From: Scopulibacillus_A cellulosilyticus
Lineage (GTDB): Bacteria; Bacillota; Bacilli; Bacillales; Sporolactobacillaceae
Length of the DNA stretch: 64,000 nt
NCBI RefSeq assembly: GCF_042665295.1
Contig: NZ_JBHTCO010000020.1
Location: forward strand, 211,492 to 275,491
Direction of reading: 5' to 3'
Positions 16,922-26,076 of the stretch are shown one piece after another; the stretch's first letter is position 1, and each line of letters opens with the position of its first letter. The position numbers and the translations under genes are program-made. The notes beneath the pieces were generated by a model. The model ran no database searches. It was not told where the DNA came from and saw only the letters and a program-made list of their open reading frames with translations.

Positions 16922-17625
16922 CTTGCAAAATCGACAAACCGGAATTTATCAAGGCGGTGCCTGGATTCTGTATATTGCAGGAGGCTCGCATCCTCTAAAT
17001 AAACATAATTTTTTACAACAACAACATGCGAAAGTCCCTTAAGATTTAAGTATGTTTTGTCTTCCGGGGTTGCCTCTTCTACAGTAATCTCTTTTTTAGC
17101 AAAACTAATCACAAGATGAAGGTCATTTTCAAAGTAATTGTAAAGGGAATCCTCGCAAATATCTTTAGTAATGGTCGGTACAAATTGTTTTTTAATATAG
17201 TCTATATCGAGAATAATTTTTTCCCCATCAATTTCTCTGGATCTGACTGATTTCCAAACCTCGTCATTCTTTTTCAAATTTAATTGCTGTTGAATATAAT
17301 CATCAGGTTTAATGAGAACAAGTTCATGGGCATTGGTCTTCCATGGTTTTCCTGTACTTGTTGCCAGTTCTTTAAAACTGATAAGCCCTGAGACGGGAAA
17401 TACATACTTCCCGACATCCAGTACGATTGAACCTTTCCCGCGCACTTTTTGAATATAGCCGTTTTGCGATAAGAAATTAAGAGCTTTACGAATCGTTTCC
17501 CGCGATGACTTGTAACGATCCGCAAGATCATGTTCAGAGGGTAAAAGCTCTCCTGTCTTATAATTCCCTTTTTGTATATTATCAGCAAGATCATTATAAA
17601 TGGCCAAAAATTTATTTTCACTCAT
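16906..17625 (-). CDS. treR: Trehalose operon repressor TreR (GntR/HutC family)
   Basis: A 239-residue GntR-family repressor. The winged helix (1-70) reads GELLPSEHDLADRYKSSRETIRKALNFL and the UTRA effector domain fills the rest. It is collinear with B. subtilis TreR, including FPVSGLISFKELA and the near-identical end TESRHRLDKFRFVDFARR. It releases its operators when trehalose-6-phosphate binds. The two TTGTATATACAA sites ahead of the operon are its expected targets. It is the last gene of the operon, separated from treA by the dispersed repeat copy 2. GGTGAT precedes the ATG. Confidence 0.95.
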   Translation of the reverse strand: MSENKFLAIYNDLADNIQKGNYKTGELLPSEHDLADRYKSSRETIRKALNFLSQNGYIQKVRGKGSIVLDVGKYVFPVSGLISFKELATSTGKPWKTNAHELVLIKPDDYIQQQLNLKKNDEVWKSVRSREIDGEKIILDIDYIKKQFVPTITKDICEDSLYNYFENDLHLVISFAKKEITVEEATPEDKTYLNLKGLSHVVVVKNYVYLEDASLLQYTESRHRLDKFRFVDFARRERR

Positions 17626-17682
17626 TCATATCACCAAAAGTATTTTAGCATGATTTATCTTATTAAGGATAAGCCTTTATCA

Positions 17683-17840
17683 ATAAAGTGAAACTTCCAT
17701 CAGTGGGGGTTTTGTTCATCCTCCACTGATGGTTAGTTGAACTTATCGGGGTGTTAGCGTCCGTTATCTCCCGCCTAAACATCAGTGCTTAAACTCAAGT
17801 TTTGAGGCGGGAGTTTTACGGACGGTTGCACCGGGACAAA
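17683..17840. repeat. Dispersed structured repeat, copy 2 (overlaps the 3' end of treA)
   Basis: 158 bp with the same ends and hairpins as copies 1 and 3: CAGTGGGGG with a near-complement CCTCCACTG, then CTCCCGCCT/AGGCGGGAG flanked by CCGT/ACGG. Read on the minus strand, its last 59 bases provide the final 18 codons and the TGA stop of treA. Confidence 0.92.
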
Positions 17841-19521
17841 CGTTTTTAACTAAATAGACAATGGATTCATAAGGTCTTAGCTTTATCTGTTGATTCATCT
17901 TAGGCGAATCTGGATAATTGGAAATTAAAATGTCACTATGATGTTCATTAAGCATTATATTTTCTGGCTTTTCAAATATAGTTTCCTCTTTGTAAAAATT
18001 ATTAATAACTAAAAGCAATTCATCGTTCCATTGTCTTAAATATGCGTAAACCTGAGGATGATCAGGATAAAGCAGCTGATAATCGCCATAGGTTATAATA
18101 TCATGTTTCTTTCTTAATTTGATTAACCTTTGATAATGATAGAAAATGGAATCTTGATCCGCCAGACTGCTTTTAACATTAATGTCATGATAATTAGATG
18201 CCGGATCAATCCAAGGCTTTCCAATCGAGAACCCTGCATTTTCCTTATCATTCCACTGCATCGGCGTCCTTGAATTATCACGCGATTTTTGTTTAAGAAT
18301 GTTGATAATCTCTTCTTCGGACATCCCTTGCTGCTGTAAAATTTTATACATGTTTAAAGACTCGACATCGCGGTATGATTCAATACTGGAGAAATTCGGG
18401 TCTGTCATACCAATTTCTTCACCCTGGTAAATGTAAGGTGTTCCTTGCAGCATGTGCAGTGCAGTTGCCAGCATTTTCGCTGATTCTTTCCAATACTTGC
18501 CCGCATCCCCAAATCTGGAGACAATCCGCGGCTGATCATGGTTGCACCAAAACAAAGCATTCCAGCCGCCGCCTTCATGCATCTTCATTTGCCAGTCCGA
18601 GAGAATGCGCTTTAAAGCTAGAAAATCAAAATCAGCTTCCGCCCATTTCTCGCCATTCGGATAATCGACTTTTAAATGGTGAAAATTGAACACCATATCT
18701 AATTCTTGCCGATCCGGATTCGTATATTTAATGCATTCTTCAACAGCTGTCGAAGACATTTCGCCGACAGTCATGAGATGATTGTCTGAAAAAACTTTTT
18801 TGTTCATTTCATGAAGAAATTCATGAATACGCGGGCCATCCGTATAAAACTTTCTTCCGTCCCCGAAACCATCATTGCCGTCATCATTTGGAAAACGCTG
18901 ATCTTTGGAAATTAAGTTAATAACGTCGAGTCTAAATCCATCAACACCATGATTCAGCCAATAACACATCATATCATAAACTTTCTCCCGGACAGCCTTG
19001 TTTTCCCAGTTAAGATCCGCCTGGCTGACATCAAAAAGATGAAGGTAATATTGACCTGTTTTTTCATTAAATGCCCAAGCGGGACCGCCAAATTTAGACT
19101 GCCAATTATTCGGTTCAGAACCGTCCGCAGGATCCCGCCAAATATAAAAATCCCGAAAAGGGCTGTTCTTTGAGCTTCTGGCTGATTTAAACCATTCATG
19201 ATCAGTTGATGTATGGTTAACGACAATATCCATAATGACTTTCATATCGCGGCTGTGCGCTTCAGCTAACAGCTTTTTAAAATCCTTAAAAGTTCCGTAC
19301 CGCTCATCTATATTAAAATAATCACTGATATCATAACCATTGTCCCGCCCCGGCGATTTATAAATCGGCGTTAACCAGATGACATCAACACAGAGTTTTT
19401 TTAAATAATCGAGTTTTTCAATAATGCCTGGTAAATCCCCAAAACCGTCACCGTTAGTATCTTTAAAGCTTTTTGGATAAATTTGATAAACAACTGCCCT
19501 TTTCCACCAAGGCTCTTTCAT
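17782..19521 (-). CDS. treA: Trehalose-6-phosphate hydrolase TreA
   Basis: A 579-residue GH13 alpha-glucosidase that splits imported trehalose-6-phosphate into glucose and glucose-6-phosphate in the cytosol. The TIM-barrel motifs are intact: DIVVNHTS, nucleophile Asp199 in GFRLDVINLI, acid/base Glu254 in VGEMSS, and Asp329 in NHDQPR. The family normally ends near YESIVYLV at about 560. Here 18 further residues (CPGATVRKTPASKLEFKH) are encoded by the inserted repeat, so the native stop was lost. The catalytic and C-terminal beta domains look complete, so activity is probably kept. AGAGAGGTGA precedes the ATG. Confidence 0.95.
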   Translation of the reverse strand: MKEPWWKRAVVYQIYPKSFKDTNGDGFGDLPGIIEKLDYLKKLCVDVIWLTPIYKSPGRDNGYDISDYFNIDERYGTFKDFKKLLAEAHSRDMKVIMDIVVNHTSTDHEWFKSARSSKNSPFRDFYIWRDPADGSEPNNWQSKFGGPAWAFNEKTGQYYLHLFDVSQADLNWENKAVREKVYDMMCYWLNHGVDGFRLDVINLISKDQRFPNDDGNDGFGDGRKFYTDGPRIHEFLHEMNKKVFSDNHLMTVGEMSSTAVEECIKYTNPDRQELDMVFNFHHLKVDYPNGEKWAEADFDFLALKRILSDWQMKMHEGGGWNALFWCNHDQPRIVSRFGDAGKYWKESAKMLATALHMLQGTPYIYQGEEIGMTDPNFSSIESYRDVESLNMYKILQQQGMSEEEIINILKQKSRDNSRTPMQWNDKENAGFSIGKPWIDPASNYHDINVKSSLADQDSIFYHYQRLIKLRKKHDIITYGDYQLLYPDHPQVYAYLRQWNDELLLVINNFYKEETIFEKPENIMLNEHHSDILISNYPDSPKMNQQIKLRPYESIVYLVKNVCPGATVRKTPASKLEFKH

Positions 19522-19539
19522 TTCATATCACCTCTCTAT

Positions 19540-19583
19540 TTCAGGGGTCAGACCCCTGAAGGGTTGTGGGTATTGTGGATAAT
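19540..19583. repeat. Palindrome TTCAGGGGTCAGACCCCTGAA with downstream TGTGGATAA
   Basis: A 21-bp palindrome (19540-19560) in the treP-treA gap, centred on the GGGGTCAGACCCC core also seen at 10069-10081. TGTGGATAA follows in both places. It could act as an intercistronic mRNA hairpin. Confidence 0.6.
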
Positions 19584-19591
19584 GTTAATAA

Positions 19592-21049
19592 CTATTGGCC
19601 ATTTGAAATTTCACTTTGATAGATGGCACCTTTGCTTGATCTCCTTTTAAACTTAGAAAAAATGAATGTTAATACAAAAGGAACCACGATAGAAATTATC
19701 ATCCCTATAAAAAAGGGGCCCCATTTTTGCGGGAAGATCGATAAGAACCCGGGCAATCCGCCAACACCGATGGAAGCGGCCTTGACATGATTAACAGCGA
19801 GTGTTGCTCCGCCGATTGCCGCCCCGATCATTGCCGATACAAACGGATATTTAAATCGAATATTAACCCCGAACATCGCTGGTTCAGTCACGCCTAAAAA
19901 GGCTGACACAGCTGAAGTTAAAGACAGGCTTTTTAATTTTTTATCTTTTCTTATGATAAACATCATCGCCAGAGCTGCTGCGCCTTGCGCAACGTTCGAC
20001 ATGACAAGAATCGGCCAAAGAAAAGTGCCGCCCACATTTGAAATTAGCTGCAGGTCAACAGCGAGAAATGTCTGATGCATGCCGGTTACAACAAGCAGCG
20101 CATAGCACCCGCCGTATATTAAACCGCCTAATACCGGAAAATGGTCAAAAATACCGACAACGATGTTTGTTATAAAGTTTCCTATTCCAAAAGTCACCGG
20201 TCCAATAATAATAAACGCCAGAAATCCAGTTACCAAAAGGGCAATTGGTGCAACAAGGAGTAATTGAATCGAATCCGGTATTCGCTTTTTAAGAAAGATT
20301 TCTAATTTCGCCAACACATAAGCAGATACAAGGACAGGCAGGACTTGACCTTGGTAGCCGATTTTTTCCACATGAAGACCGAATAAATTCCAATGCGGAA
20401 CTGTGCCGTTTTTGACCGCGTTACCATAGTCATAGGCATTCATAAGATCAGGATGAACGAGTATGAGGCCTAATACAATGCCAAGCAATGGATTGCCGCC
20501 AAAGCGTTTGACAGCCGACCAGCCAATGAGCGCCGGTAAAAATGTAAACGACGTATTTGCAATTAAATTAATGATATCGGCAAGACCTTTCCATTCCTTA
20601 TGGACATCTATAAATGACTTGTGGTGATAAAAGATGCCCTGTCCTGTCAGCAAGTTATTCAAACCTAGTAACAGACCCGCAGTCACAATCGCCGGTAAGA
20701 TTGGAATAAAAATATCAGAGAGTGTTTTCACCGCTTTTTGCAGGGGATTAAGCTTTTTAGAAGATTCATTTTTTACATCTTCCTTGGTGGCCTCACCCAA
20801 TCCTGAGATTTGAATTAATTGCTCATAAACTTTATCAACGGTGCCTTGGCCGATAACAACTTGAAACTGACCGTTTGCTGAAAACGAACCTTTAACTAAA
20901 TCAATATTTTCAAGCTTCTCTTTATCAACTTTTGCCTCATCCTTCAGAGCGAATCGCAGACGCGTGACACAATGAGTAACAGCATTAATATTTTCTTTCC
21001 CGCCGACCGCCTCCAGTATCTTTTCAACCGTTTCCTTGTTAATACCCAT
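19592..21049 (-). CDS. treP: PTS trehalose transporter subunit IIBC
   Basis: A 485-residue membrane permease that imports and phosphorylates trehalose. The IIB domain (1-90) carries phospho-Cys27 in NAVTHCVTRLRFALKD. The IIC domain (about 105-465) has about ten membrane segments and the GVTEPAMFGVNIRFKYPF signature. There is no fused IIA domain, so phosphate must come from a separate EIIA-Glc-type protein, which is encoded immediately upstream. Length agrees with B. subtilis TreP (about 470). GGGGAGGGG precedes the ATG. Confidence 0.95.
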   Translation of the reverse strand: MGINKETVEKILEAVGGKENINAVTHCVTRLRFALKDEAKVDKEKLENIDLVKGSFSANGQFQVVIGQGTVDKVYEQLIQISGLGEATKEDVKNESSKKLNPLQKAVKTLSDIFIPILPAIVTAGLLLGLNNLLTGQGIFYHHKSFIDVHKEWKGLADIINLIANTSFTFLPALIGWSAVKRFGGNPLLGIVLGLILVHPDLMNAYDYGNAVKNGTVPHWNLFGLHVEKIGYQGQVLPVLVSAYVLAKLEIFLKKRIPDSIQLLLVAPIALLVTGFLAFIIIGPVTFGIGNFITNIVVGIFDHFPVLGGLIYGGCYALLVVTGMHQTFLAVDLQLISNVGGTFLWPILVMSNVAQGAAALAMMFIIRKDKKLKSLSLTSAVSAFLGVTEPAMFGVNIRFKYPFVSAMIGAAIGGATLAVNHVKAASIGVGGLPGFLSIFPQKWGPFFIGMIISIVVPFVLTFIFSKFKRRSSKGAIYQSEISNGQ

Positions 21050-21103
21050 GAATATCCCCTCCCCAATACCATGAATTTTTTGTATCCGTTTTCAACACGG
21101 GGT

Positions 21104-21604
21104 TTACTTTTTCATTTTTATAAACATAATCTCAGTTTCTCCGCTTGAAGCTTTAGCTGCAGTTTGCTTCTCGATACTTTCAACTGCATCCATATTCGTT
21201 ATAACGATAGGCGTTATCGTATCAGCAGCTTTTTCTTTGACTTGATCTAAATCTACATCGATCAACAGATCACCCGCTTTAACTTTTTGTCCTTGTTGCA
21301 CATGAGCAGTGAAGCCCTCACCATTCATGGAGACTGTTTCAAGGCCAATGTGAATAAGCAATTCCAATCCCGAATTTCCGCGGATGCCAATGGCATGTTT
21401 GGTGGGAAACAATTGAACGATTTCACCATCAATGGGTGCTGTAATTGAACCGTCCACTGGAATAATAGCCAGTCCATCGCCCAACATTTTTTGCGCAAAA
21501 GTTGGATCAGGAACCTGATCAATTTCAACTATTTTTCCATTTATCGGAGCCAGCACACGTTCTTCGGTGACTTTTTGCTTTTTTTGAAAAAGATTTTTAA
21601 ACAT
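21104..21604 (-). CDS. PTS glucose-type subunit IIA in the trehalose operon
   Basis: A 166-residue cytosolic EIIA-Glc-family phosphocarrier. The phosphorylation-site His85 is in ELLIHIGLETVSMNGEGF and the supporting His70 in FPTKHAIGIR. Both are at standard spacing. The lipoyl-like beta fold begins RVLAPINGKIVEID. As first gene of the tre operon it very likely feeds TreP, which lacks a IIA domain. B. subtilis has a similar free protein (YpqE) elsewhere. AAAGGAGG precedes the ATG, and the TreR-controlled promoter lies just upstream. Confidence 0.93.
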   Translation of the reverse strand: MFKNLFQKKQKVTEERVLAPINGKIVEIDQVPDPTFAQKMLGDGLAIIPVDGSITAPIDGEIVQLFPTKHAIGIRGNSGLELLIHIGLETVSMNGEGFTAHVQQGQKVKAGDLLIDVDLDQVKEKAADTITPIVITNMDAVESIEKQTAAKASSGETEIMFIKMKK

Positions 21605-21638
21605 TTTTAATAACCTCCTTTAAACTCAATCCGATAAT

Positions 21639-21690
21639 TTGTATATACAAGATTTATTTATATTTTAATTTGTATATACATGATAGTCAA
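21639..21690 (-). promoter_or_regulatory. Trehalose operon promoter with two TreR operators
   Basis: On the minus strand TTGACT (21685-21690) and TAAAAT (21662-21667) are separated by 17 bp. Operator TTGTATATACAT (21670-21681) fills the spacer. A perfect TTGTATATACAA (21639-21650) lies just downstream of the start site. Centres are 31 bp, about three helical turns, apart. The sequence is the known B. subtilis TreR site. Confidence 0.92.
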
Positions 21691-21744
21691 TATAAAAAAT
21701 TCCGTTTTAAAATTATTGTGGAAATATTGTTGAAAAAGTGTATA

Positions 21745-21780
21745 AAAAATAACTGCTTAAACATAAGCAGTTATTTTTTA
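21745..21780 (-). terminator. rnr terminator, overlapping the stop codon
   Basis: AATAACTGCTT pairs with AAGCAGTTATT with T and A runs on the two sides. The rnr stop codon lies inside the first arm. It ends the secG-est-rnr transcript before the trehalose promoter. Confidence 0.9.
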
Positions 21781-24077
21781 CGTTTTTTCTTATTGTTTTT
21801 TACACCTTCATAAAAAGGCGTTTTTTTCGGCGGTTTATGATCCCTTTTTCTTCTGTTGTTGTCATCCTTCTTATTTTCCCTTTTTTCCTTGCGCTGCCCT
21901 TGTATAACTGTTGGACGATCCTTTCGTTTCCTCGGTTTGTTTTCCTTCATGCCGACAATTTCAAAATCAATTGAACGCTCATCCACGTTAACATCAATGA
22001 CACGAACCTCAATTTGGTCGCCGATCCGGAAGACATTTCCCGTTCGTTCACCGACAAGCGCCATATGTTCTTCATGATAATGATAATAATCGTCCGTTAA
22101 ATAACTGATATGAACAAGCCCTTCAATCGTATTCGGCAATTCGACAAACAGACCGAAGTTTGTGACACTGCTGATGACACCATCAAAGGTTTCGCCAATC
22201 TTATCTTCCATATACTCGGCTTTCTTAAGATCATCTGTTTCCCGTTCAGCATCAACGGCTCGCCTTTCTCTTTCAGATGCATGTCTAGCAATTTCGGGAA
22301 GTTCTTTTTCCCAATAATGCTTCGTTTTGCTGTCAATTTGTTTCTCAAATAAGTATTTACGGATCAAACGATGGACAATCAAGTCAGGATAACGGCGAAT
22401 CGGCGAAGTAAAATGTGTATAAAAATCCGTCGACAAACCGAAGTGGCCGAGACTTTCATGAAAATATTTCGCTTGCTGCATTGACCGGAGCATGACCGTA
22501 TTAATAATTGGCTCCTCAGGCTCGCCCTTTACCTCTTCAAGTAAAGATTGCAATGTCTTCGGATGAATATTGTCAATGCTTCCTTTGACTACATAGCCAA
22601 AGTTCACGGCAAAATTGTAAAACCTTGCAAGTTTATCGGGATCAGGCTCTTCGTGAATCCGGTAAATAAACGGCAAATCAAGCCAGTGAAAATGTTCTGC
22701 CACCGTTTCATTTGCACAAAGCATAAATTCTTCAATCAAACGTTCAGCTATTGAACGCTCACGAATAACAACATCCACAGGTTTACCTTCATTACCGATG
22801 ATAATTTTTGCTTCAGGAAAATCAAAATCAATAGCCCCGCGCTCGCGGCGTCTGCCTCTCAAAATTTCCGCCAGCTCAGCCATTAATTCAAAAAATGGGA
22901 CGAGTTTCTCGTAACGATTAATGACTTCCTGATCTTCTTTAAGAAGAATTTTGCGGACGTTTGTATAAGTCATTCGTTCCGTTGTGTTGATAACGCTTGG
23001 AAAAATATCATAGTTGACGACTTTTCCTGATGGCGTAATTTCCATCTCACAGCTGATCGTTAACCGGTCGACATTCGGATTCAAACTGCAAATCCCATTA
23101 GAGAGCCTGTGCGGGATCATCGGAATCACACGGTCAACAAGATAAATGCTTGTCCCGCGTTCAAGCGCCTCTTCATTTAGTGCGGAATCTTCCTTAACAT
23201 AATAGCTGACATCTGCAATGTGAACCCCAAGCTTATAATTGCCGTTATCAAGCTTGACCACATTGACAGCATCATCTAAATCCTTTGCATCTTCACCATC
23301 TATCGTGACGATTGTTTCATTCCTCAGATCACGCCGGCCTTCGATTTCCGAAGGATCTATTTCATCAGGTGCCGCATTTGCTTCAGCGATGACTTCATCC
23401 GGAAATTCCTGAGGCAAATTGTATTTATAGATAACTGATAATATATCAATACCAGGGTCATTTTTATGCCCCAGTATTTCAACAATTTTTCCTTCTGCAT
23501 TCATACGGCCTTCAGGGTATTTGGTTATCTCGACAACAACCTTATGACCGTCAACCGCACCGTTAATTTCTTCTTTCGGAATAAAAATATCATTTGGGAT
23601 CCGCTTATCGTCAGGAATAACAAATCCAAAATGTTTATTGTCGTCATATGTTCCAACCGTTCTTGTTACACCGCGTTCAATAATGCGAATGACAACACCT
23701 TCAGGACGTTCTCCGGAAGATTCATGAGAAAGACGAACAATAACTGTATCACCGTTCATCGCCCCATTAAGGTCTCCCTGGGCCACATAGACATCATCAT
23801 ACTTATCAGCTTCATCCGGAATAATGAATGCAAATCCTTTAGCGTGTCCTTGGACCTTCCCGCGTATGAGATTCATTTTTTCCGGCAGGCCGTAACGGTT
23901 GCTTCTTGTCCTTACAATTAAACCTTGGTCTTCCATTTTATTTAATGTTTTAACAAACGTCTTAAAAGCTTCAGAATCAGTCAAATCAAAGACTTCTTCA
24001 AGCTCAGTCAACGTCATCGGCTTATATGCTTCTTCCTTCATATAATCCAGAATTTCTTGTATGCGATCTTCCGTCAC
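21771..24077 (-). CDS. rnr: Ribonuclease R
   Basis: A 768-residue 3'-5' exoribonuclease that degrades structured RNA and takes part in tmRNA-linked decay. In order: winged-helix N-terminus (1-65), two cold-shock domains (about 70-215), the RNB catalytic domain (about 245-575) with metal ligands in DGEDAKDLDDAVNV, an S1 domain (about 625-705), and a Lys/Arg-rich tail of about 55 residues. Order and length are normal. Translation begins at GTG, 20 bp after est. In B. subtilis smpB and ssrA follow directly; here the trehalose operon intervenes. Confidence 0.97.
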   Translation of the reverse strand: MTEDRIQEILDYMKEEAYKPMTLTELEEVFDLTDSEAFKTFVKTLNKMEDQGLIVRTRSNRYGLPEKMNLIRGKVQGHAKGFAFIIPDEADKYDDVYVAQGDLNGAMNGDTVIVRLSHESSGERPEGVVIRIIERGVTRTVGTYDDNKHFGFVIPDDKRIPNDIFIPKEEINGAVDGHKVVVEITKYPEGRMNAEGKIVEILGHKNDPGIDILSVIYKYNLPQEFPDEVIAEANAAPDEIDPSEIEGRRDLRNETIVTIDGEDAKDLDDAVNVVKLDNGNYKLGVHIADVSYYVKEDSALNEEALERGTSIYLVDRVIPMIPHRLSNGICSLNPNVDRLTISCEMEITPSGKVVNYDIFPSVINTTERMTYTNVRKILLKEDQEVINRYEKLVPFFELMAELAEILRGRRRERGAIDFDFPEAKIIIGNEGKPVDVVIRERSIAERLIEEFMLCANETVAEHFHWLDLPFIYRIHEEPDPDKLARFYNFAVNFGYVVKGSIDNIHPKTLQSLLEEVKGEPEEPIINTVMLRSMQQAKYFHESLGHFGLSTDFYTHFTSPIRRYPDLIVHRLIRKYLFEKQIDSKTKHYWEKELPEIARHASERERRAVDAERETDDLKKAEYMEDKIGETFDGVISSVTNFGLFVELPNTIEGLVHISYLTDDYYHYHEEHMALVGERTGNVFRIGDQIEVRVIDVNVDERSIDFEIVGMKENKPRKRKDRPTVIQGQRKEKRENKKDDNNRRKRDHKPPKKTPFYEGVKNNKKKRKK

Positions 24078-24096
24078 AAACTATCACTCCTTGTCA

Positions 24097-24846
24097 TTAG
24101 GAAACCGTCCAGTCCAAACCTTCTAAGAAATGATAAATATCTTCATGAAGCTGTTCTTTCTCATCTCCTAAAGTAATTACATGCGACGAGTGTTCATACC
24201 ACTTAATATCTTTGTCATCCGATTGCACTTCATTGTAAATGATATTGGCACTGTTAGTGTCAATCATTTTGTCATTGCGGGCTTGGACAACAAATGTCGG
24301 CACATATATCATATCCACATGATTGCGAACATCATTGATTAAGTTCTGCAGATCTTTAATCGTCGCCATTTGTTTTTCCTCAAAGGCTTCCATTTCTTCT
24401 TTAATTTCTTCGTCTGATTTGCCTTCACGCTTTTTATATTCTTCAGCGTATTCCAAAACGCCTTCATAAATTTGTTTTTCCGTTTTGGCATTCATAGGTG
24501 CGCACATAGTCACAATACCCTTTACTGGAAAAGTGTAACCACATTTAAGGGAAAATACCCCTCCTAATGATAAACCGGCAACAGCAATCTCTTCATAACC
24601 GAGAGATTGCAAATGTTCATAGCCGTTTTTCACATCTTCCCACCAGTCTTTCGGTCCGGTTTCCAAAAGCTCCTCTGGAGGCACACCATGGCCTTTATAA
24701 TGCGGGGCATGGCTTGTATACCCTTTATCCTGCAAATATCGGCCAAGCATTCTTACATCAGATGAATTACCGGTAAAGCCGTGCAATAATAAAACGGCAC
24801 GTTTCCCAGCTTCAAATGTAAATGGTTTTGGGGGTAAAATTTTCAC
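24097..24846 (-). CDS. est: Carboxylesterase of the Est30/YvaK family
   Basis: A 249-residue soluble alpha/beta-hydrolase that cleaves short-chain esters. The catalytic triad is Ser93 in GLSLGG, Asp192 in ARNDKMID and His222 in SSHVITLGD. Positions agree to one residue with Geobacillus Est30. The oxyanion segment is LLLHGFTGNSSD. It lies between secG and rnr, as in B. subtilis (yvaK), so orthology is supported by context. AGGAGAG precedes the ATG. Its physiological substrate is unknown in the family. Confidence 0.95.
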   Translation of the reverse strand: MKILPPKPFTFEAGKRAVLLLHGFTGNSSDVRMLGRYLQDKGYTSHAPHYKGHGVPPEELLETGPKDWWEDVKNGYEHLQSLGYEEIAVAGLSLGGVFSLKCGYTFPVKGIVTMCAPMNAKTEKQIYEGVLEYAEEYKKREGKSDEEIKEEMEAFEEKQMATIKDLQNLINDVRNHVDMIYVPTFVVQARNDKMIDTNSANIIYNEVQSDDKDIKWYEHSSHVITLGDEKEQLHEDIYHFLEGLDWTVS

Positions 24847-25012
24847 TTTGCGTCTCTCCTTTTATCTCTATCTATATCATGAGTCGATTGGCTTGAGTTT
24901 ATTTATCATAAAGCCAAGATAATATACCCATCTGAATTCTTCTTTAAACAATATGTATAAAAAGCTTTAAACAAAAAGAAAACAGCATGCCTTAGTTGGC
25001 TGCTGCCTAAGA

Positions 25013-25243
25013 TTAAAAATAATATCCCAATAAAAAGGTTATGACAAAGAATAACACAACCAAAACAGCCGTGATTCTAGTTAAAACAGCGTCAATGCCT
25101 CTCGCCTTTTGTTTACCAAATAATTGCTCAGCTCCGCCTGTTATCGCTCCGGATAAGCCGTCACTTTTACTTTGCTGCAGAAGAACGAGTACAATAATGC
25201 CAATCGTTACGATAACCAGTAACGTAATTAATGCCGCATGCAT
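25013..25243 (-). CDS. secG: Preprotein translocase subunit SecG
   Basis: A 76-residue membrane protein of the SecYEG channel with two transmembrane helices (about 3-22 and 52-74) joined by the conserved cytosolic loop LLQQSKSDGLSGAITGGAEQLFG. The start is the ATG of MHAALITLL after GGAGGTG; ten codons upstream are unlikely to be translated. It begins the secG-est-rnr group. A weak CAGCA/TGCTG hairpin followed by T-rich sequence lies at about 24975-25010. Confidence 0.93.
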   Translation of the reverse strand: MHAALITLLVIVTIGIIVLVLLQQSKSDGLSGAITGGAEQLFGKQKARGIDAVLTRITAVLVVLFFVITFLLGYYF

Positions 25244-25353
25244 TTGCTGCACCTCCACTTTTACACAAAACACTAGTTTTAATGTAACATAAACAACTAT
25301 ACCTTTCCAGTGTACAGGTAATCAAATCCTAATGACAGAGTTGTCATTCATCA

Positions 25354-26004
25354 TTAATTATGAATGACAACTTTTGTGTTATATGGAATATTATCATAGA
25401 TCCATTTTGCATCTGGAATGGTCAAATGGATACAGCCATGGGAATCTTTATGACCGAGTTTCTTGGCATCAGCGGTGATGACGTGTTGTTTTTTATCCAT
25501 CGGCACACTGTGGAATAAAAATTCACCATGGTTTTTCCAAGATACCCAATATTTTGCGCCTTCTTTATATTGTGGCGAGTAGAACCATTTGCCGCGTTCA
25601 GCTTGAATGTGAAAAGTACCCGTCGGTGTGGTTGTATCAGGGTTTTTATCGAGTCCGGTAGATGCAATCATTGTGTAAATAGTCTTATTGCCGTCTTTAA
25701 CATATACTTTTTGGTCCTTTTTTGATACATCAAGCCAAATATTTTCCCCTTTTTTCAACTTAGGGTAAGGTCCGCCGGAAGGAGCGTTCCAATTGACGGC
25801 TTTCGGCTGTTTAGGCTTTTCGGCAGCAGTTTTTTCATTATCCTTAGCTTTTTTACCCTTGTCATCAGTATGGTGCTGATCGGTTTTTTCGTGCGTTTTC
25901 GGTGAAGATTCACTGCCCGAGGCAGAATCGGAACAACCGGCAAGAATAATGCCGAGTACAGATAACGCAAGAAGCAAACTGATAAATTTTTTCTGTATTA
26001 ACAT
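25354..26004 (-). CDS. L,D-transpeptidase (YkuD family) lipoprotein
   Basis: A 216-residue extracytoplasmic enzyme forming or exchanging peptide cross-links in peptidoglycan. The signal peptide ends in the lipobox LAGC (Cys23), followed by about 50 charged, disordered residues rich in Lys, Glu and His. The YkuD domain covers about 85-216. Active-site elements are FLFHSVPMD and LGHKDSHGCIHL with nucleophile Cys191. The start is ATG (26004) or the adjacent GTG (26007) after AGGGGG, not the far-upstream TTG. It is monocistronic. Role in vegetative or spore wall is not decidable here. Confidence 0.92.
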   Translation of the reverse strand: MLIQKKFISLLLALSVLGIILAGCSDSASGSESSPKTHEKTDQHHTDDKGKKAKDNEKTAAEKPKQPKAVNWNAPSGGPYPKLKKGENIWLDVSKKDQKVYVKDGNKTIYTMIASTGLDKNPDTTTPTGTFHIQAERGKWFYSPQYKEGAKYWVSWKNHGEFLFHSVPMDKKQHVITADAKKLGHKDSHGCIHLTIPDAKWIYDNIPYNTKVVIHN

Positions 26005-26076
26005 CACTGTTTCGCCCCCTTTTTCCAACAAAAAATTTTAATATGCAGTCTAAGATGAGTTATGTAAAATAACATT

